Positions 47,877-56,627 of a stretch of DNA of 64,000 nucleotides are shown here, in pieces. The translations under genes were made by a program, and so were the position numbers. Within the stretch, counting starts at the first letter, position 1, and every line of letters starts with the position of its first letter. The notes beneath the pieces were generated by a model. It saw only the letters and a program-made list of their open reading frames with translations, did not search any database and was not told the DNA's origin. Source of the DNA: WHSW01 sp963821025 (GTDB lineage Bacteria; Actinomycetota; Thermoleophilia; Solirubrobacterales; 70-9); assembly GCA_963821025.1 (NCBI GenBank), contig CAWGCG010000003.1, positions 620,001-684,000 of the forward strand, in the 5' to 3' direction.

Positions 47877-48638
47877 TCAGTTGAGTGAGGCGGCGAGACG
47901 GCGGCGATGCTCGCGAGCGAGCTCGTGCTCGACGCCAAGCTCGGTGAACATGCCGACCATCGCCCGCCGCAGCAAATCGCGTCGCCTCGGATCGGCCTCG
48001 GCGCCGATCGCCTCCTGGAGCGCCTCGAGCGCGGTCTCGAAGTCGCCCTCGTCCCAGGCGGCGAACGCCCGCACGAGCCCCTCCTCGGGGTCGGGTGAGC
48101 CATTGCCGGCGGCGAGCTCGGCTCGGGCGGCCAGTCCCTCGGCGAGGAAGTCGCCGCGGAGATCGCCGAGCAGCTCGAGGGCAGCATCGCCTTCGCCCCG
48201 TGAGAGCAGGATCCTGGCGAGCGCGATCGCCGCCTGTGAATGGCGCGGGTCGAGCTCGAGCGCGCGCCGCAGCGATTGCTCGTCTCCCGCGACCGCGAGC
48301 TCGTCGGCGGGGGAGGGGACGAGCCCGTCGAGGAAGGCCTCGATCTGCGCGGGGGGGATCGCGCCGGTGAACTCGGCGACCACCTCGCCGTCGCGAAAAG
48401 CCTTGACCGCGGGGATTCCCTGGACCCCGAAGCTCGCCGACAACGACTGGTTGGAGTCGACATCGACCTTTGCCAGCTCTACCTTGCCGTCGCGCCTGCC
48501 GACCGCTGCCTCGAGCGCCGGGCCGAGCTGGCGGCAGGGCCCGCACCACTCGGCCCAGAAGTCGACCACCACGGGGAGCTCGCGCGAGCGCTCAACCACC
48601 TTGGCGATGAAGTCGCCCTCGTCGACGTCGAAAACCAT
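47877..48638 (-). CDS. Thioredoxin-TPR protein (CnoX/YbbN-like)
   Basis: A 253-residue protein. The thioredoxin domain (about 1-107) has DFWAEWCGPCRQLGPALE and the cis-Pro in FGVQGIPAVKAF. Then about 120-253 are helical TPR-like repeats (QSLRRALELDPRHSQAAIAL). E. coli CnoX is a thioredoxin-TPR holdase that protects proteins during oxidation, so that is a reasonable model. No signal peptide, so it is cytosolic. It precedes ccdA, presumably in one message. Confidence 0.85.
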   Translation of the reverse strand: MVFDVDEGDFIAKVVERSRELPVVVDFWAEWCGPCRQLGPALEAAVGRRDGKVELAKVDVDSNQSLSASFGVQGIPAVKAFRDGEVVAEFTGAIPPAQIEAFLDGLVPSPADELAVAGDEQSLRRALELDPRHSQAAIALARILLSRGEGDAALELLGDLRGDFLAEGLAARAELAAGNGSPDPEEGLVRAFAAWDEGDFETALEALQEAIGAEADPRRRDLLRRAMVGMFTELGVEHELAREHRRRLAASLN

Positions 48639-48677
48639 ACCGTCAACGAGGTTACCGAGAGGGCAGAATCAGCAGTG

Positions 48678-49223
48678 ATGGATGACTCCCTGCGCGGCAA
48701 GCTGCTGATCGCCTCACCCGTGCTCGCCGATCCCAACTTCGCCCGCAGCGTCGTCCTGATCACCGAGCACACCGACGAAGGTGCGATGGGGGTGGTGCTC
48801 AACCGGCCCTCCGAGACCCCCGTCGACGAGGTCGCCCCCGAGCTGGGCGCGGTGGTCGCCGGGGAGCCGGTGTTCATCGGCGGGCCGGTGCAACCGCAGG
48901 CGCTGGTCGTCCTGGCCGAGTTCAGCGATCCCGAGGCAGCGGCCTGGATCGTCGCCGCAGACGTCGGCTTCGTCGCCGCCGAGACCGAGCATTCCGAGCT
49001 CGAACGCGTGGTCCGCCGCGGGCGCGTCTATGCCGGCTACTCCGGCTGGGGCGCAGGGCAGCTCGAGGGCGAGCTGGCCGAGGAGGCCTGGATCGTCGAC
49101 GCGCCGTTGCCGGCTGAGCTGTTTTGCGAGCATCCGCCCGCGCTCTGGCAGGATGTCCTGGCGCGCAAAGGGGGGCAGTTCGCGCTGATCGCGCGGATGC
49201 CGGATGATCCAACCCTGAACTGA
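48678..49223 (+). CDS. YqgE/AlgH-family protein
   Basis: A 181-residue protein of the YqgE (UPF0301) family. It starts LRGKLLIASPVLADPNFARSV; VLITEHTDEGAMGVVLNRPS, VFIGGPVQPQALVVL and the AGYSGWGAGQLEGEL box are all family marks. Its molecular role is not settled (the Pseudomonas AlgH relative affects alginate regulation). ATG 48678 gives the expected N-terminus; GTG 48675 is possible. Confidence 0.88.
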   Translation: MDDSLRGKLLIASPVLADPNFARSVVLITEHTDEGAMGVVLNRPSETPVDEVAPELGAVVAGEPVFIGGPVQPQALVVLAEFSDPEAAAWIVAADVGFVAAETEHSELERVVRRGRVYAGYSGWGAGQLEGELAEEAWIVDAPLPAELFCEHPPALWQDVLARKGGQFALIARMPDDPTLN

Positions 49224-49245
49224 TGTACCAAAAGGCGAGGCGAGC

Positions 49246-50610
49246 TTGAGCGAACGGGTCTGCATCATCGGCGCGGGGTCCTCCGGGATCGCGGCGAGCC
49301 AGGTGTTGAACGCGCGCGGAATCGAGTTCGACTGCTTCGAGGTCGGCTCGAAGGTGGGGGGCAACTGGCGCTACATGAACGACAACCGGATGTCGTCGGC
49401 ATACCACTCGCTCCACATCAACACGTCGCGGCGGACGATGGCCTACGCGACCTACCCGATGCCGTCCGACTACCCCGACTATCCGAGCCATTTCCAGATC
49501 GCGAAGTACTTCGACGACTACGTCGACCACTTCGGCTTCCGCGAACGGATCCGCTTTCGGACCGAGGTCACCGGCGTCGAGCCGGCCGAGGGCGGCGCCT
49601 GGCGCGTCTCGTGGCGAGAGCTCGAGAATGGCGAGGAGGAAACCGCCGTCTACGGCACGGTGCTGGTCGCCAACGGCCACCACTGGGACGCGCGCTGGCC
49701 CGAGCCCGCGTTCCGCGGCCAGGGGGCCTTCGAGGGCCGGCAGATGCACGTCCACGACTACAAGACGCCCGACGTGCTCGAAGGCAGGAGCGTGCTCGTT
49801 CTCGGGATCGGCAACTCGGCCTGCGATGTCGCGGTCGAGTCCTCGCGGGTCGCCGAGCGAACCTTCCTGGCGATGCGCCGCGGCGCCTGGATTCTGCCCA
49901 AGTACCTCGGCGGCAAGCCAACCGATGAGCTCGGCAACGCGCTGACCACGCGACTGCCGCTGACCGTGGTCAGACCGCTGATCCACCATCAGGTACGCCA
50001 GGCGATTGGCGATCCGATGGACTACGGGCTGCCCGAGCCAGACCACAAGCTGGTCGAGGCCCATCCGACGATCTCCTCCGACCTCCTGCCGCGGATCGGT
50101 CACGGCGACATCGGCGTGAAGCCGAACATCGCCGAGTTTGCCGGCGGGCGCACGGTGCGGTTCACCGATGGCAGCGAGGAGGAGCTCGACCTGGTCATCT
50201 ACTGCACCGGCTACAAGATCACCTTCCCGTTCCTCAATCCCAGCCTGGTGTCGGCGCCCGACAACGAAATCCCTCTCTACCGGCGGGTGGTCAGCCCCGA
50301 GCATCAGGGTCTCTACTTCATCGGCCTGCTGCAGCCCCTGGGCGCGGTCATGCCGCTCGCCGAGGCCCAGTCGGAGTGGGTCGCCGACCTGCTCGAGGGC
50401 AAGGCGTCGCTGCCGGACAAGCGGGAGATGGAGCGGGTGATCGCCCACGAGCGCGAGCGGATGGCGAAACGCTACGTCGCCTCGAAGCGCCACACGATCC
50501 AGGTCGACTTCAACGCCTACATGCGAGCGCTGGCGCGCGAGCGTCGCAACGGCGGACCGCTCAAGCGCCGCCTCGGACACGCGCACGAGCTGAAGCTCGA
50601 AACGACCTGA
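49246..50610 (+). CDS. Flavin-containing monooxygenase
   Basis: A 454-residue FMO-type enzyme. The FAD site is IIGAGSSGIAASQVL, the FMO signature FxGxxxHxxxY appears as FEGRQMHVHDY, and the NADPH site is VLVLGIGNSACDVAVE. CTGYK and a late Arg-rich tail complete it. It adds oxygen to soft nucleophiles (N, S) or carries out Baeyer-Villiger reactions; substrate unknown. The start is TTG 49246, and purine-rich GGCGAGG is 7-10 nt upstream. Confidence 0.85.
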   Translation: MSERVCIIGAGSSGIAASQVLNARGIEFDCFEVGSKVGGNWRYMNDNRMSSAYHSLHINTSRRTMAYATYPMPSDYPDYPSHFQIAKYFDDYVDHFGFRERIRFRTEVTGVEPAEGGAWRVSWRELENGEEETAVYGTVLVANGHHWDARWPEPAFRGQGAFEGRQMHVHDYKTPDVLEGRSVLVLGIGNSACDVAVESSRVAERTFLAMRRGAWILPKYLGGKPTDELGNALTTRLPLTVVRPLIHHQVRQAIGDPMDYGLPEPDHKLVEAHPTISSDLLPRIGHGDIGVKPNIAEFAGGRTVRFTDGSEEELDLVIYCTGYKITFPFLNPSLVSAPDNEIPLYRRVVSPEHQGLYFIGLLQPLGAVMPLAEAQSEWVADLLEGKASLPDKREMERVIAHERERMAKRYVASKRHTIQVDFNAYMRALARERRNGGPLKRRLGHAHELKLETT

Positions 50611-50639
50611 GCCACCCCGACAGCGGCGATGATGGGTTG

Positions 50640-51725
50640 ATGGCATCGCGGTCCCAGGCACAGTCACGGACCGCCCGCGCCGCAGTCGCGGCGCACCACT
50701 GGCGCCTGCGAGGTCGGTTGGCGGCGCCGGTTCGGCGCGGGGCCCTGGTCGCGGTCCCGGTGTTTGCGTTGCTGTTGGGCTATCTGGTCGGCAACGACGC
50801 CCTTGCAGGCGGCGCCGGCACCGCAGCGCTGTTCGCCGGGTTCATCGCCTTCGATGCGCCGGCGCGGGTCCGGGCGCGCTGGCAGTTGGCGACGGCGCCG
50901 GCGATCGGAATCGCCGCCTGCCTTGGAGTGGTGTCGAGCCAGTCGGCGCCCGCAGCTGTGATCGCGATGGCGATCGTCGCGGCCGCCGCCGGCTACTGCG
51001 TCGTCGTCTCGGGCCGCCTGGCGATCGCCGGCCTGACCGTGACCCTGTCGCTGTTGATCGCCCAGGGCCTGTTGCTGACGAGCGCCGAGGCACCGGCGGC
51101 GCTGGCGCTCGGTACGGCCGGCGGGCTCACCCAGGCCGCTTGGGCGTGGCTCTGCGGGCGCTACGACCGCGCCCGCGAGCCGGTCGGCCAGAGGATCGCG
51201 GCCGCCGCCGCGCCGCTGCGCACAAACCTGAGCCTGCGCTCGCCGGGCTTTCGCCACGCCCTTCGGTTCGGCGCCACCCTCGGGGCGGGGGTGGCGATCT
51301 ACCGAGCGGTCGACCTCGGCCCGCACGGCTACTGGGTGCCGCTGACGATCCTCTTCGTGCTCAAGCCCGAGTTCGATGAAACCTTCAGACGCTTGGCGAT
51401 GCGCGCCGTCGGGACGATCGCCGGGTTGATCTTGGCGACGGCGATCGCCGAGCTGCTCGGCGATCGACCGCTGGCCAGCGCGGTGCTGCTATCGATCGCC
51501 GCCGCGTTCGCCTACGCGCTCCTGACCCTCGAGTACGCGCTGTTCACGACCGCGATCACCGTCTACGTGGTCCTGTTGACGGACACCCTCGGCGCGCCCG
51601 CGTTCGAGGCGGCGGGCGACCGCGCGACCGCGACCGCGATCGGGATCGCGGTGGCCGGTCTCGCGTTCTGGGCGTGGGGCGATCCGCGCCGCACGGAGTG
51701 CCCGGATCCGCGTCAGGCGGCGTAG
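50640..51725 (+). CDS. FUSC-family membrane transporter-like protein
   Basis: A 361-residue protein with about eleven membrane helices in two halves, and a central cytosolic loop with RYDRAREPVGQRI. The second half matches the FUSC pattern (ALRFGATLGAGVAIYRAVDL, GYWVPLTILFVLKPEFDETF, then RRLAMRAVGTIAG). FUSC proteins are linked to export of aromatic acids and fusaric acid. ATG 50640 with a preceding TTG; the frame before that is antisense. Tail-to-tail overlap with the next gene. Confidence 0.8.
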   Translation: MASRSQAQSRTARAAVAAHHWRLRGRLAAPVRRGALVAVPVFALLLGYLVGNDALAGGAGTAALFAGFIAFDAPARVRARWQLATAPAIGIAACLGVVSSQSAPAAVIAMAIVAAAAGYCVVVSGRLAIAGLTVTLSLLIAQGLLLTSAEAPAALALGTAGGLTQAAWAWLCGRYDRAREPVGQRIAAAAAPLRTNLSLRSPGFRHALRFGATLGAGVAIYRAVDLGPHGYWVPLTILFVLKPEFDETFRRLAMRAVGTIAGLILATAIAELLGDRPLASAVLLSIAAAFAYALLTLEYALFTTAITVYVVLLTDTLGAPAFEAAGDRATATAIGIAVAGLAFWAWGDPRRTECPDPRQAA

Positions 51726-51982
51726 CGCTCGACGGCCCGGGCGCGGCGCTTGGCGGCCTCGACCTCGCGGTCCTTCGGCGGCGCCGCGGTGACCAGCTTC
51801 GCGAGCAGGGTGGAGGTGGTCGCCGCGACCTCGTCGATCGCGCGCTCGAACGCCTCCGCGTTTGCCCGCGAGGGCTTGGTCGAGCCGCTCACCTTGCGCA
51901 CGTACTGAAGCGCCGCCGCGCGGATCTCCTCGTCGGTCGCCGGGGGATCGAAGTTATGGAGGGTACGAATGTTTCTGCACAT
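51713..51982 (-). CDS. DUF2277 family protein
   Basis: An 89-residue protein with the family start MCRNIRTLHNFDPPATDEEI then RAAALQYVRKVSGSTKPS. This is a small, conserved family of unknown role in bacteria. It overlaps the convergent FUSC gene by 13 bases. Two Cys-free helices follow the conserved N-terminal half, and the C-terminus ends AKRRARAVERYAA. Confidence 0.88.
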   Translation of the reverse strand: MCRNIRTLHNFDPPATDEEIRAAALQYVRKVSGSTKPSRANAEAFERAIDEVAATTSTLLAKLVTAAPPKDREVEAAKRRARAVERYAA

Positions 51983-52062
51983 GGCGACAATCCTAGGGAC
52001 CGAGGCGATGAGTTCGCCGGTCTGATCGCGTCGTTAGGTCTGTACCCGAACGAGAGGATGCG

Positions 52063-52779
52063 ATGAACGAGCCGACGATCGGAACCCGCGAGCAGTGGCT
52101 CGAAGCACGCGTCGAGCTGCTCGAGCGAGAGAAGGAGCTGACCTGGCTCAGCGACGAGCTTGCACGCCAGCGACAGGCGCTGCCCTGGGTGCGACTCGAG
52201 AAGGAGTATCGGTTCGAGACCAATGCGGGGACGAAGAGCCTCGCCGAGCTCTTCGACGGGCGCTCCCAGCTGATCGTCTACCACTTCATGCACGGGCCGA
52301 ACACGCCGGAGGGCTGCAAGGGGTGCACGTTCACGACCGACAGCTACAACGGCTCGGTCGCCCATCTGAATGCCCACGACGTCACGTTCGTCCTCGCCTC
52401 GCGCTCGCCGCTGGAAACCCTGAACGCATACGGGGAGCGGATGGGGTGGAGCATTCCCTGGGTCTCCTCCCGGGGCACCGACTTCAACCGCGACTTCAGC
52501 GCCTTCACCGAGGAGGATCGCCGCAACGGCAGCGGGTTCAACTTCGGCTCCCAGGGCGGGGCGGCGGTGGATGTCATCAACGACGAGGAGCTGATGGCGC
52601 TGAGCGTCTTCGCCATCGACGACGACGGCATCGTCTACCACACCTACTCGTGCTACGACCGGGGGACCGACGTGCTCTGCACCACCTGGCAGCTGCTCGA
52701 CCGCGTACCCAAGGGCCGCGAGCACGGGGCGATCGAAGGCTGGCCGCGCCGCCAGGACGAGTACCCGGCGGCTCGCTAG
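52063..52779 (+). CDS. DUF899-family thioredoxin-like protein
   Basis: A 238-residue protein. The N-terminus EQWLEARVELLEREKELTWL, the middle LIVYHFMHGPNTPEGCKGCT (two Cys) and the later FNFGSQGGAAVD and VYHTYSCYDRGTDVL are hallmarks of the DUF899 family, which has a thioredoxin-like core. Members may be peroxidases or redox proteins, but this is unproven. The ATG is preceded by GAGAGG. Confidence 0.85.
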   Translation: MNEPTIGTREQWLEARVELLEREKELTWLSDELARQRQALPWVRLEKEYRFETNAGTKSLAELFDGRSQLIVYHFMHGPNTPEGCKGCTFTTDSYNGSVAHLNAHDVTFVLASRSPLETLNAYGERMGWSIPWVSSRGTDFNRDFSAFTEEDRRNGSGFNFGSQGGAAVDVINDEELMALSVFAIDDDGIVYHTYSCYDRGTDVLCTTWQLLDRVPKGREHGAIEGWPRRQDEYPAAR

Positions 52780-52831
52780 CGACACCGGACACGAGCGCGG
52801 CTGCGCGCGAGCCATCTGCTAGGACGCAAGG

Positions 52832-54436
52832 GTGGAGCACCTCGAGCTCGTGCTGTTCGGAATTCTGGTCGCTGTTGCGGCGCTGAGCTACCTCGCCAGC
52901 GCGCTCGGCGTTCCGTACCCGATCCTGCTCGTCCTAGGCGGCAGCCTGCTCGCCTTCGTCCCCGGCGTCCCGGATGTGGAGCTCGAGCCGGACCTGGTGC
53001 TCGTCCTCTTCCTGCCGCCGCTGCTCTTCAACGCCGCCTACTTCGCCTCGCTGCGAGACCTGAGACGAAACACCAGGCCGATTGCGCTCAGCGCCGTCGG
53101 GCTGGTCCTGCTGACCATGGGCGCCGTCGCCGTCGTCGTCCACGACGTCGTCGACGGGATGCCGTGGGCGGTCGCCTTCGCGCTCGGCGCGATCGTCGGG
53201 CCGACCGACCCGATCGCGGGAACGATGATCGCCCGCCGGCTCGGGGTTCCGCGCCGCCTCGTCGCCGTGATCGAGGGCGAGAGCCTGGTCAACGACGGGA
53301 CCGCGCTCGTCGCCTACCGGGCCGCGGTAGCGGCGGCCGTCGGGGGCAGCTTCGACGCGCTCGGCGCCAGCCTGGAGTTCGTCGTCAGCGTGGCCGGCGG
53401 GGTGGTGGTCGGCCTGCTCGCGGGCTTCGCGCTGATCGCGGTCTTCCGCCGAATCGTGGACAACCCGACCCTCGGCGTGATCATCTCACTCGGTTGCGGC
53501 TACGCCGCTTACCTGCCGGCCGAGGAGCTCGGCGTCTCAGGCGTGCTCGCCGCGGTCACGGTCGGCCTCGTGGTCGGCCGCCGCTCGCACGAGGTCTCCT
53601 CGGCGCAGGGCCGGCTCGAGGGCTACGCCTTCTGGGAGGTCCTCGTGTTCGTCCTCAACGCGGTCCTTTTCATCCTGATCGGGCTGCAGCTGCCGGTGAT
53701 CCTCGAGGACCAGCAGCGCTCGACCCTCGAGCTGATCGGTCTCGGCGCGCTGGTCAGCGCCGTCGTCATCGGCTGTCGGCTCGTCTGGGTGAACACGGTC
53801 GTTTACATGGTCCGGGCGCTCGATCGACGCCCCTCTCAGGTGGCCCGGAGGGTTGGATGGCGGTTGCGGTTGATCGCGGCCTGGGCGGGGATGCGGGGCG
53901 CGGTCTCGCTTGCGGCGGCGCTCGCGCTGCCGCTGACCACCGACTCCGGCGCGCCGCTGCCCGAGCGAGACCTGGTGATCTTCCTCGCCTTCTCGGTGAT
54001 CTTCGCGACCCTGGTCTTCCAGGGGCTGACCCTGCCGATGCTGATCAGGGCGCTGGAGATCGAGGACGACGACAGTGGCGAGCGCGAGGAGCTGATCGCG
54101 CGCGCAGGCGCGGTCGAGGCGGCGATCGAGCGCCTCGACGAGCTCTCCACCGAGGACTGGACCAACGCTGACACCGTGGAGCGGATGAGCCGCCTGTATG
54201 AGTTTCGGCGCCGGCGTCTGAGCCAGCGGGCCGCCGGGCTCGATGGCCAACGGCTCGAGCAGGACGACGAGGACCTCGAAGAGCGCTCCCACACCTACCA
54301 GCGCACCGTGCATGAGGTGATCGCAGTCCAGCGCCAGGCGATCGTCGGGCTTCGCGACCAGGGCCAGATCTCCGACGACATCATGCACGTGATCGAGCAC
54401 GAGCTCGACCTGGAGGAGGAGCGACTCGAGATCTGA
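52832..54436 (+). CDS. Na+/H+ antiporter (CPA1, NhaP/NHE type)
   Basis: A 534-residue polytopic exchanger. About twelve helices: ALGAIVGPTDPIAGTMIARR and VIEGESLVNDGTALVAYRA give the ND/DP residues of CPA1 proteins; WAGMRGAVSLAAALALPL follows late. A C-terminal cytosolic region of about 130 residues contains coiled-coil-like helices (AVEAAIERLDELSTEDW to LEEERLEI). GTG start with GCAAGGGTG upstream. Its role would be pH and sodium homeostasis. Confidence 0.9.
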   Translation: MEHLELVLFGILVAVAALSYLASALGVPYPILLVLGGSLLAFVPGVPDVELEPDLVLVLFLPPLLFNAAYFASLRDLRRNTRPIALSAVGLVLLTMGAVAVVVHDVVDGMPWAVAFALGAIVGPTDPIAGTMIARRLGVPRRLVAVIEGESLVNDGTALVAYRAAVAAAVGGSFDALGASLEFVVSVAGGVVVGLLAGFALIAVFRRIVDNPTLGVIISLGCGYAAYLPAEELGVSGVLAAVTVGLVVGRRSHEVSSAQGRLEGYAFWEVLVFVLNAVLFILIGLQLPVILEDQQRSTLELIGLGALVSAVVIGCRLVWVNTVVYMVRALDRRPSQVARRVGWRLRLIAAWAGMRGAVSLAAALALPLTTDSGAPLPERDLVIFLAFSVIFATLVFQGLTLPMLIRALEIEDDDSGEREELIARAGAVEAAIERLDELSTEDWTNADTVERMSRLYEFRRRRLSQRAAGLDGQRLEQDDEDLEERSHTYQRTVHEVIAVQRQAIVGLRDQGQISDDIMHVIEHELDLEEERLEI

Positions 54437-54466
54437 GCGCTGCGAGCGCTGCCTCGGACTCAGATC
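54430..54466 (+). terminator. Inverted repeat after the antiporter gene
   Basis: GATCTGAG (54430-54437) and CTCAGATC (54459-54466) are exact inverted copies around a 21-base loop at the gene's stop. There is no strong T-run, so this is a weak terminator. Confidence 0.35.
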
Positions 54467-54508
54467 CGCTTCTCAACGCACGATAATCGTGGTTACGTAA
54501 ACCTGGCC

Positions 54509-54749
54509 CTAGGTCGCAGCCTTGTCGTAGGCCTTCAGCAACCGTTTCGGCGCCTTCATTCGCCAGGCCTCGATCAACAGCTCACGCAGCTCGGCGCGAT
54601 CGACGCGGCGGAGGCCGATCAGGACCAGCGAATAGTCACGGCGCGAACATCTTCCTGCGCACCTTCAGCGCCGGCGTCCCGTATGAGGTCGATTCCTCTG
54701 TCTCCGGCAAGGCCAGGCCGAGACGCCTGACCGTCTTCCAGTCAGCCAT
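54509..54749 (-). pseudogene. Deleted MmcQ/YjbR-family gene
   Basis: On the minus strand it begins MADWKTVRRLGLALPETEES then TSYGTPALKV, the usual YjbR start, but ends at a stop after KMFAP. The following out-of-frame sequence DYSLVLIGLRRVDRAELREL then LIEAWRMKAPKRLLKAYD is the usual YjbR C-terminal half. The middle, about 35-40 residues, is missing, with a frame change at about 54637-54641. It overlaps the dinB stop by 8 bases, as the last gene of that unit. Confidence 0.75.
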
Positions 54750-55947
54750 CCGAGTCTTCCAGCAACGGGTTGACGGCGGTTATCCGTTCTCCCGCGCCGA
54801 TCAGCACCGCGCGGGTGATCGCGGTCGCTCCGTAGCGGTCGCGGATCCGGTCGACGGTCGCGTCGAGGGCGCCGCCGCGATCGGGCCCCAGCGGCAGCAT
54901 CAGCTGGACGGCGACACCGTCGGCGAGGTTGGTGAGCGCGATCCCGAGCAGGGTCAGGCCGCGGCGCTCGATCGCCGGCGACGCGTCCGCCAGCAGCCCG
55001 CGGGCGGCGAGCAGGATCGTCGACGTCCGCGCGGTCGGCTCGACCAGCGTCCGCGACCGGGTCGCTCGCGAGTAGTCGCCGAAGCGCAGTCGCAGGCAGA
55101 CCGTGCGGCAGGTGCGCCGCGCCGCCCGCAGCCGCCGCGCAACGCGGTCGACCAAGCCGATCACGACCGCATCGATCTCCGCCGCCGAGCGCGGGCGGCG
55201 CCCGAGCGCGTGCTGTGTGCCGATCGAGCGACGGCGGCGCCCCGCCCGCACCCGCCGCGGATCGTGGTTGTTGGCGATCGCGTTCAGGTGGCGCCCCGCG
55301 GCGCGCCCGACGATCGCGATCAGCGCGGTCTCTCCGATCCGGGCGAGCTCGCCGACGGTGGTCAGCCCGTGGCGATGAAGCCTGGCGGCCGTGGCCGGGC
55401 CGACCCCCCACAGGGCCTCGACCTCGAGCGGATCGAGAAAGGCACGCTCGCGCTCGGGGCTGACCAAAAGCAGGCCGTCGGGCTTCGCCGCCCGGCTCGC
55501 GATCTTGGCGAGCACCTTGGTCCTCGCAACACCGACGCTGAGCGGCAGGCCGACGCGCTCGCGGACCTCGCAGCGCAGCCGTGCCGCGATCTCGATCGGT
55601 GTCCCCGAGATCCGGGCCAGGCCGCGGACGTCGAGAAACGCCTCCTCCAGCGACAGCCCCTCGACTGTCGGCGCCGTGCGCTCGAAGACCGCGAAAAGGT
55701 CCTTGCTCGCCTCGACGTAGGCCGAGAATCGCGGTTTGACCACGATTGCCTGCGGGCAGAGGCGCCGGGCCCGGCCGCCCCCCATCGCTCCGCGCACGCC
55801 GCAGGCCCGGGCCTCATAGCTCGCTGCCAGCACCACCCCGGAGCCGACGATCACCGGCCGGCCGCGCAGTCGCGGGTCGTCTCGTTGCTCGACTGATGCG
55901 AAGAACGCGTCGGCGTCCGCGTGCAGGATCGCGGCCTCCGTGGACAC
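54742..55947 (-). CDS. dinB: DNA polymerase IV (Y-family translesion polymerase)
   Basis: A 401-residue Y-family polymerase. HADADAFFASVEQRDDPRL carries the first catalytic Asp, VVLAASYEARACGV follows, and SLEEAFLDV holds the Asp/Glu pair. A helix-hairpin-helix (LWGVGPATAARLHRHGL) and a little-finger domain follow. It lacks an obvious C-terminal beta-clamp QxxLF motif, though LMLPLG at 366 could contribute. GTG 55947 or 55953 is the start, and both lie in a LexA-box-like palindrome. The product replicates across damaged bases. Confidence 0.92.
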   Translation of the reverse strand: MSTEAAILHADADAFFASVEQRDDPRLRGRPVIVGSGVVLAASYEARACGVRGAMGGGRARRLCPQAIVVKPRFSAYVEASKDLFAVFERTAPTVEGLSLEEAFLDVRGLARISGTPIEIAARLRCEVRERVGLPLSVGVARTKVLAKIASRAAKPDGLLLVSPERERAFLDPLEVEALWGVGPATAARLHRHGLTTVGELARIGETALIAIVGRAAGRHLNAIANNHDPRRVRAGRRRRSIGTQHALGRRPRSAAEIDAVVIGLVDRVARRLRAARRTCRTVCLRLRFGDYSRATRSRTLVEPTARTSTILLAARGLLADASPAIERRGLTLLGIALTNLADGVAVQLMLPLGPDRGGALDATVDRIRDRYGATAITRAVLIGAGERITAVNPLLEDSDG

Positions 55948-55960
55948 GAACACATGTTCG
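55947..55960. promoter_or_regulatory. LexA (SOS) box at the dinB start
   Basis: CGAACACATGTTCG is a near-perfect palindrome (CGAAC-ACAT-GTTCG) matching the Gram-positive/actinobacterial LexA box GAAC-N4-GTTC. It covers the dinB start codons, so LexA binding would block transcription or initiation. This supports SOS control of dinB. Confidence 0.75.
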
Positions 55961-56072
55961 CATAAAGCGGGCCCTGCGACAACCCTCTGCGATGAGTTCG
56001 CGGGTATTCCAGGGTCGTAAGGTGAAAACGCACGGACACAACCGGCTGTCCGCACCGATGAGGAGGAAAACG

Positions 56073-56453
56073 ATGTTCGAGAACACCAACGCGTACAGCG
56101 GCTTCGCCGTCGATGACCTGGACCAAGCCAAGCGGTTCTACGGCGAGACCCTCGGGATCAAGGTGGCCGAGCTCGACCCGGACAACGGTCTTCTGCAACT
56201 CGAGCACCCCGGCGACCGCAATACGCTGGTCTACCTGAAGCCCGATCACCAGGCGGGCAACTACACGATCCTCAACTTCCCCGTCGACGATGTCGACGCC
56301 GCCGTCGATACGCTGATCGAGCGCGGCGTCGAGCTCGAGCGCTACGAGGGGTTCGACCAAGACGAGAAGGGCATCGCGCGGGGCAACGGCCCCCGGATCG
56401 CCTGGTTCAAGGATCCGGCCGGAAACATCCTCTCGGTGATGCAGGAGGTCTGA
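56073..56453 (+). CDS. VOC superfamily (glyoxalase-like) protein
   Basis: A 126-residue VOC protein: AYSGFAVDDLDQAKRFYGET, a second unit TILNFPVDDVDAAVDTLIER, and IAWFKDPAGNILSVMQE at the end. These are typical of the YaeR/glyoxalase-related group. ATG 56073 with AGGAGGAAAACG just upstream. Starts 5 codons earlier are possible. Substrate unknown. Confidence 0.85.
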   Translation: MFENTNAYSGFAVDDLDQAKRFYGETLGIKVAELDPDNGLLQLEHPGDRNTLVYLKPDHQAGNYTILNFPVDDVDAAVDTLIERGVELERYEGFDQDEKGIARGNGPRIAWFKDPAGNILSVMQEV

Positions 56454-56529
56454 GCGCGCTCGCCGCGGGCCGTTTCGCGATAACGGGCACGGGTATTTGA
56501 GAGATATCCCCGCTTTGCGGGGGGACGTC

Positions 56530-56570
56530 GAAGGCCCGGGTTACCCCCCACCCGGGTCTTCGTCTTGTTT
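56530..56570 (+). terminator. Rho-independent terminator before the sigma factor gene
   Basis: GAAG-G-CCCGGGT (56530-56541) pairs with ACCCGGG-T-CTTC (56550-56561), 11 base pairs around an internal G/T opposition, and is followed by GTCTTGTTT. It ends the transcript of the VOC gene. Confidence 0.8.
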
Positions 56571-56627
56571 GGGTTGCGGTGCGTTTTGCCGGCCTACGGC
56601 CGCATCCCCTATCTTGCGCCACGCCCG

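Noticed and set aside
56480..56560. A riboswitch before the sigma factor gene
   Set aside because: The stems are better explained by a terminator with a T-rich tail; no known riboswitch core was recognised.
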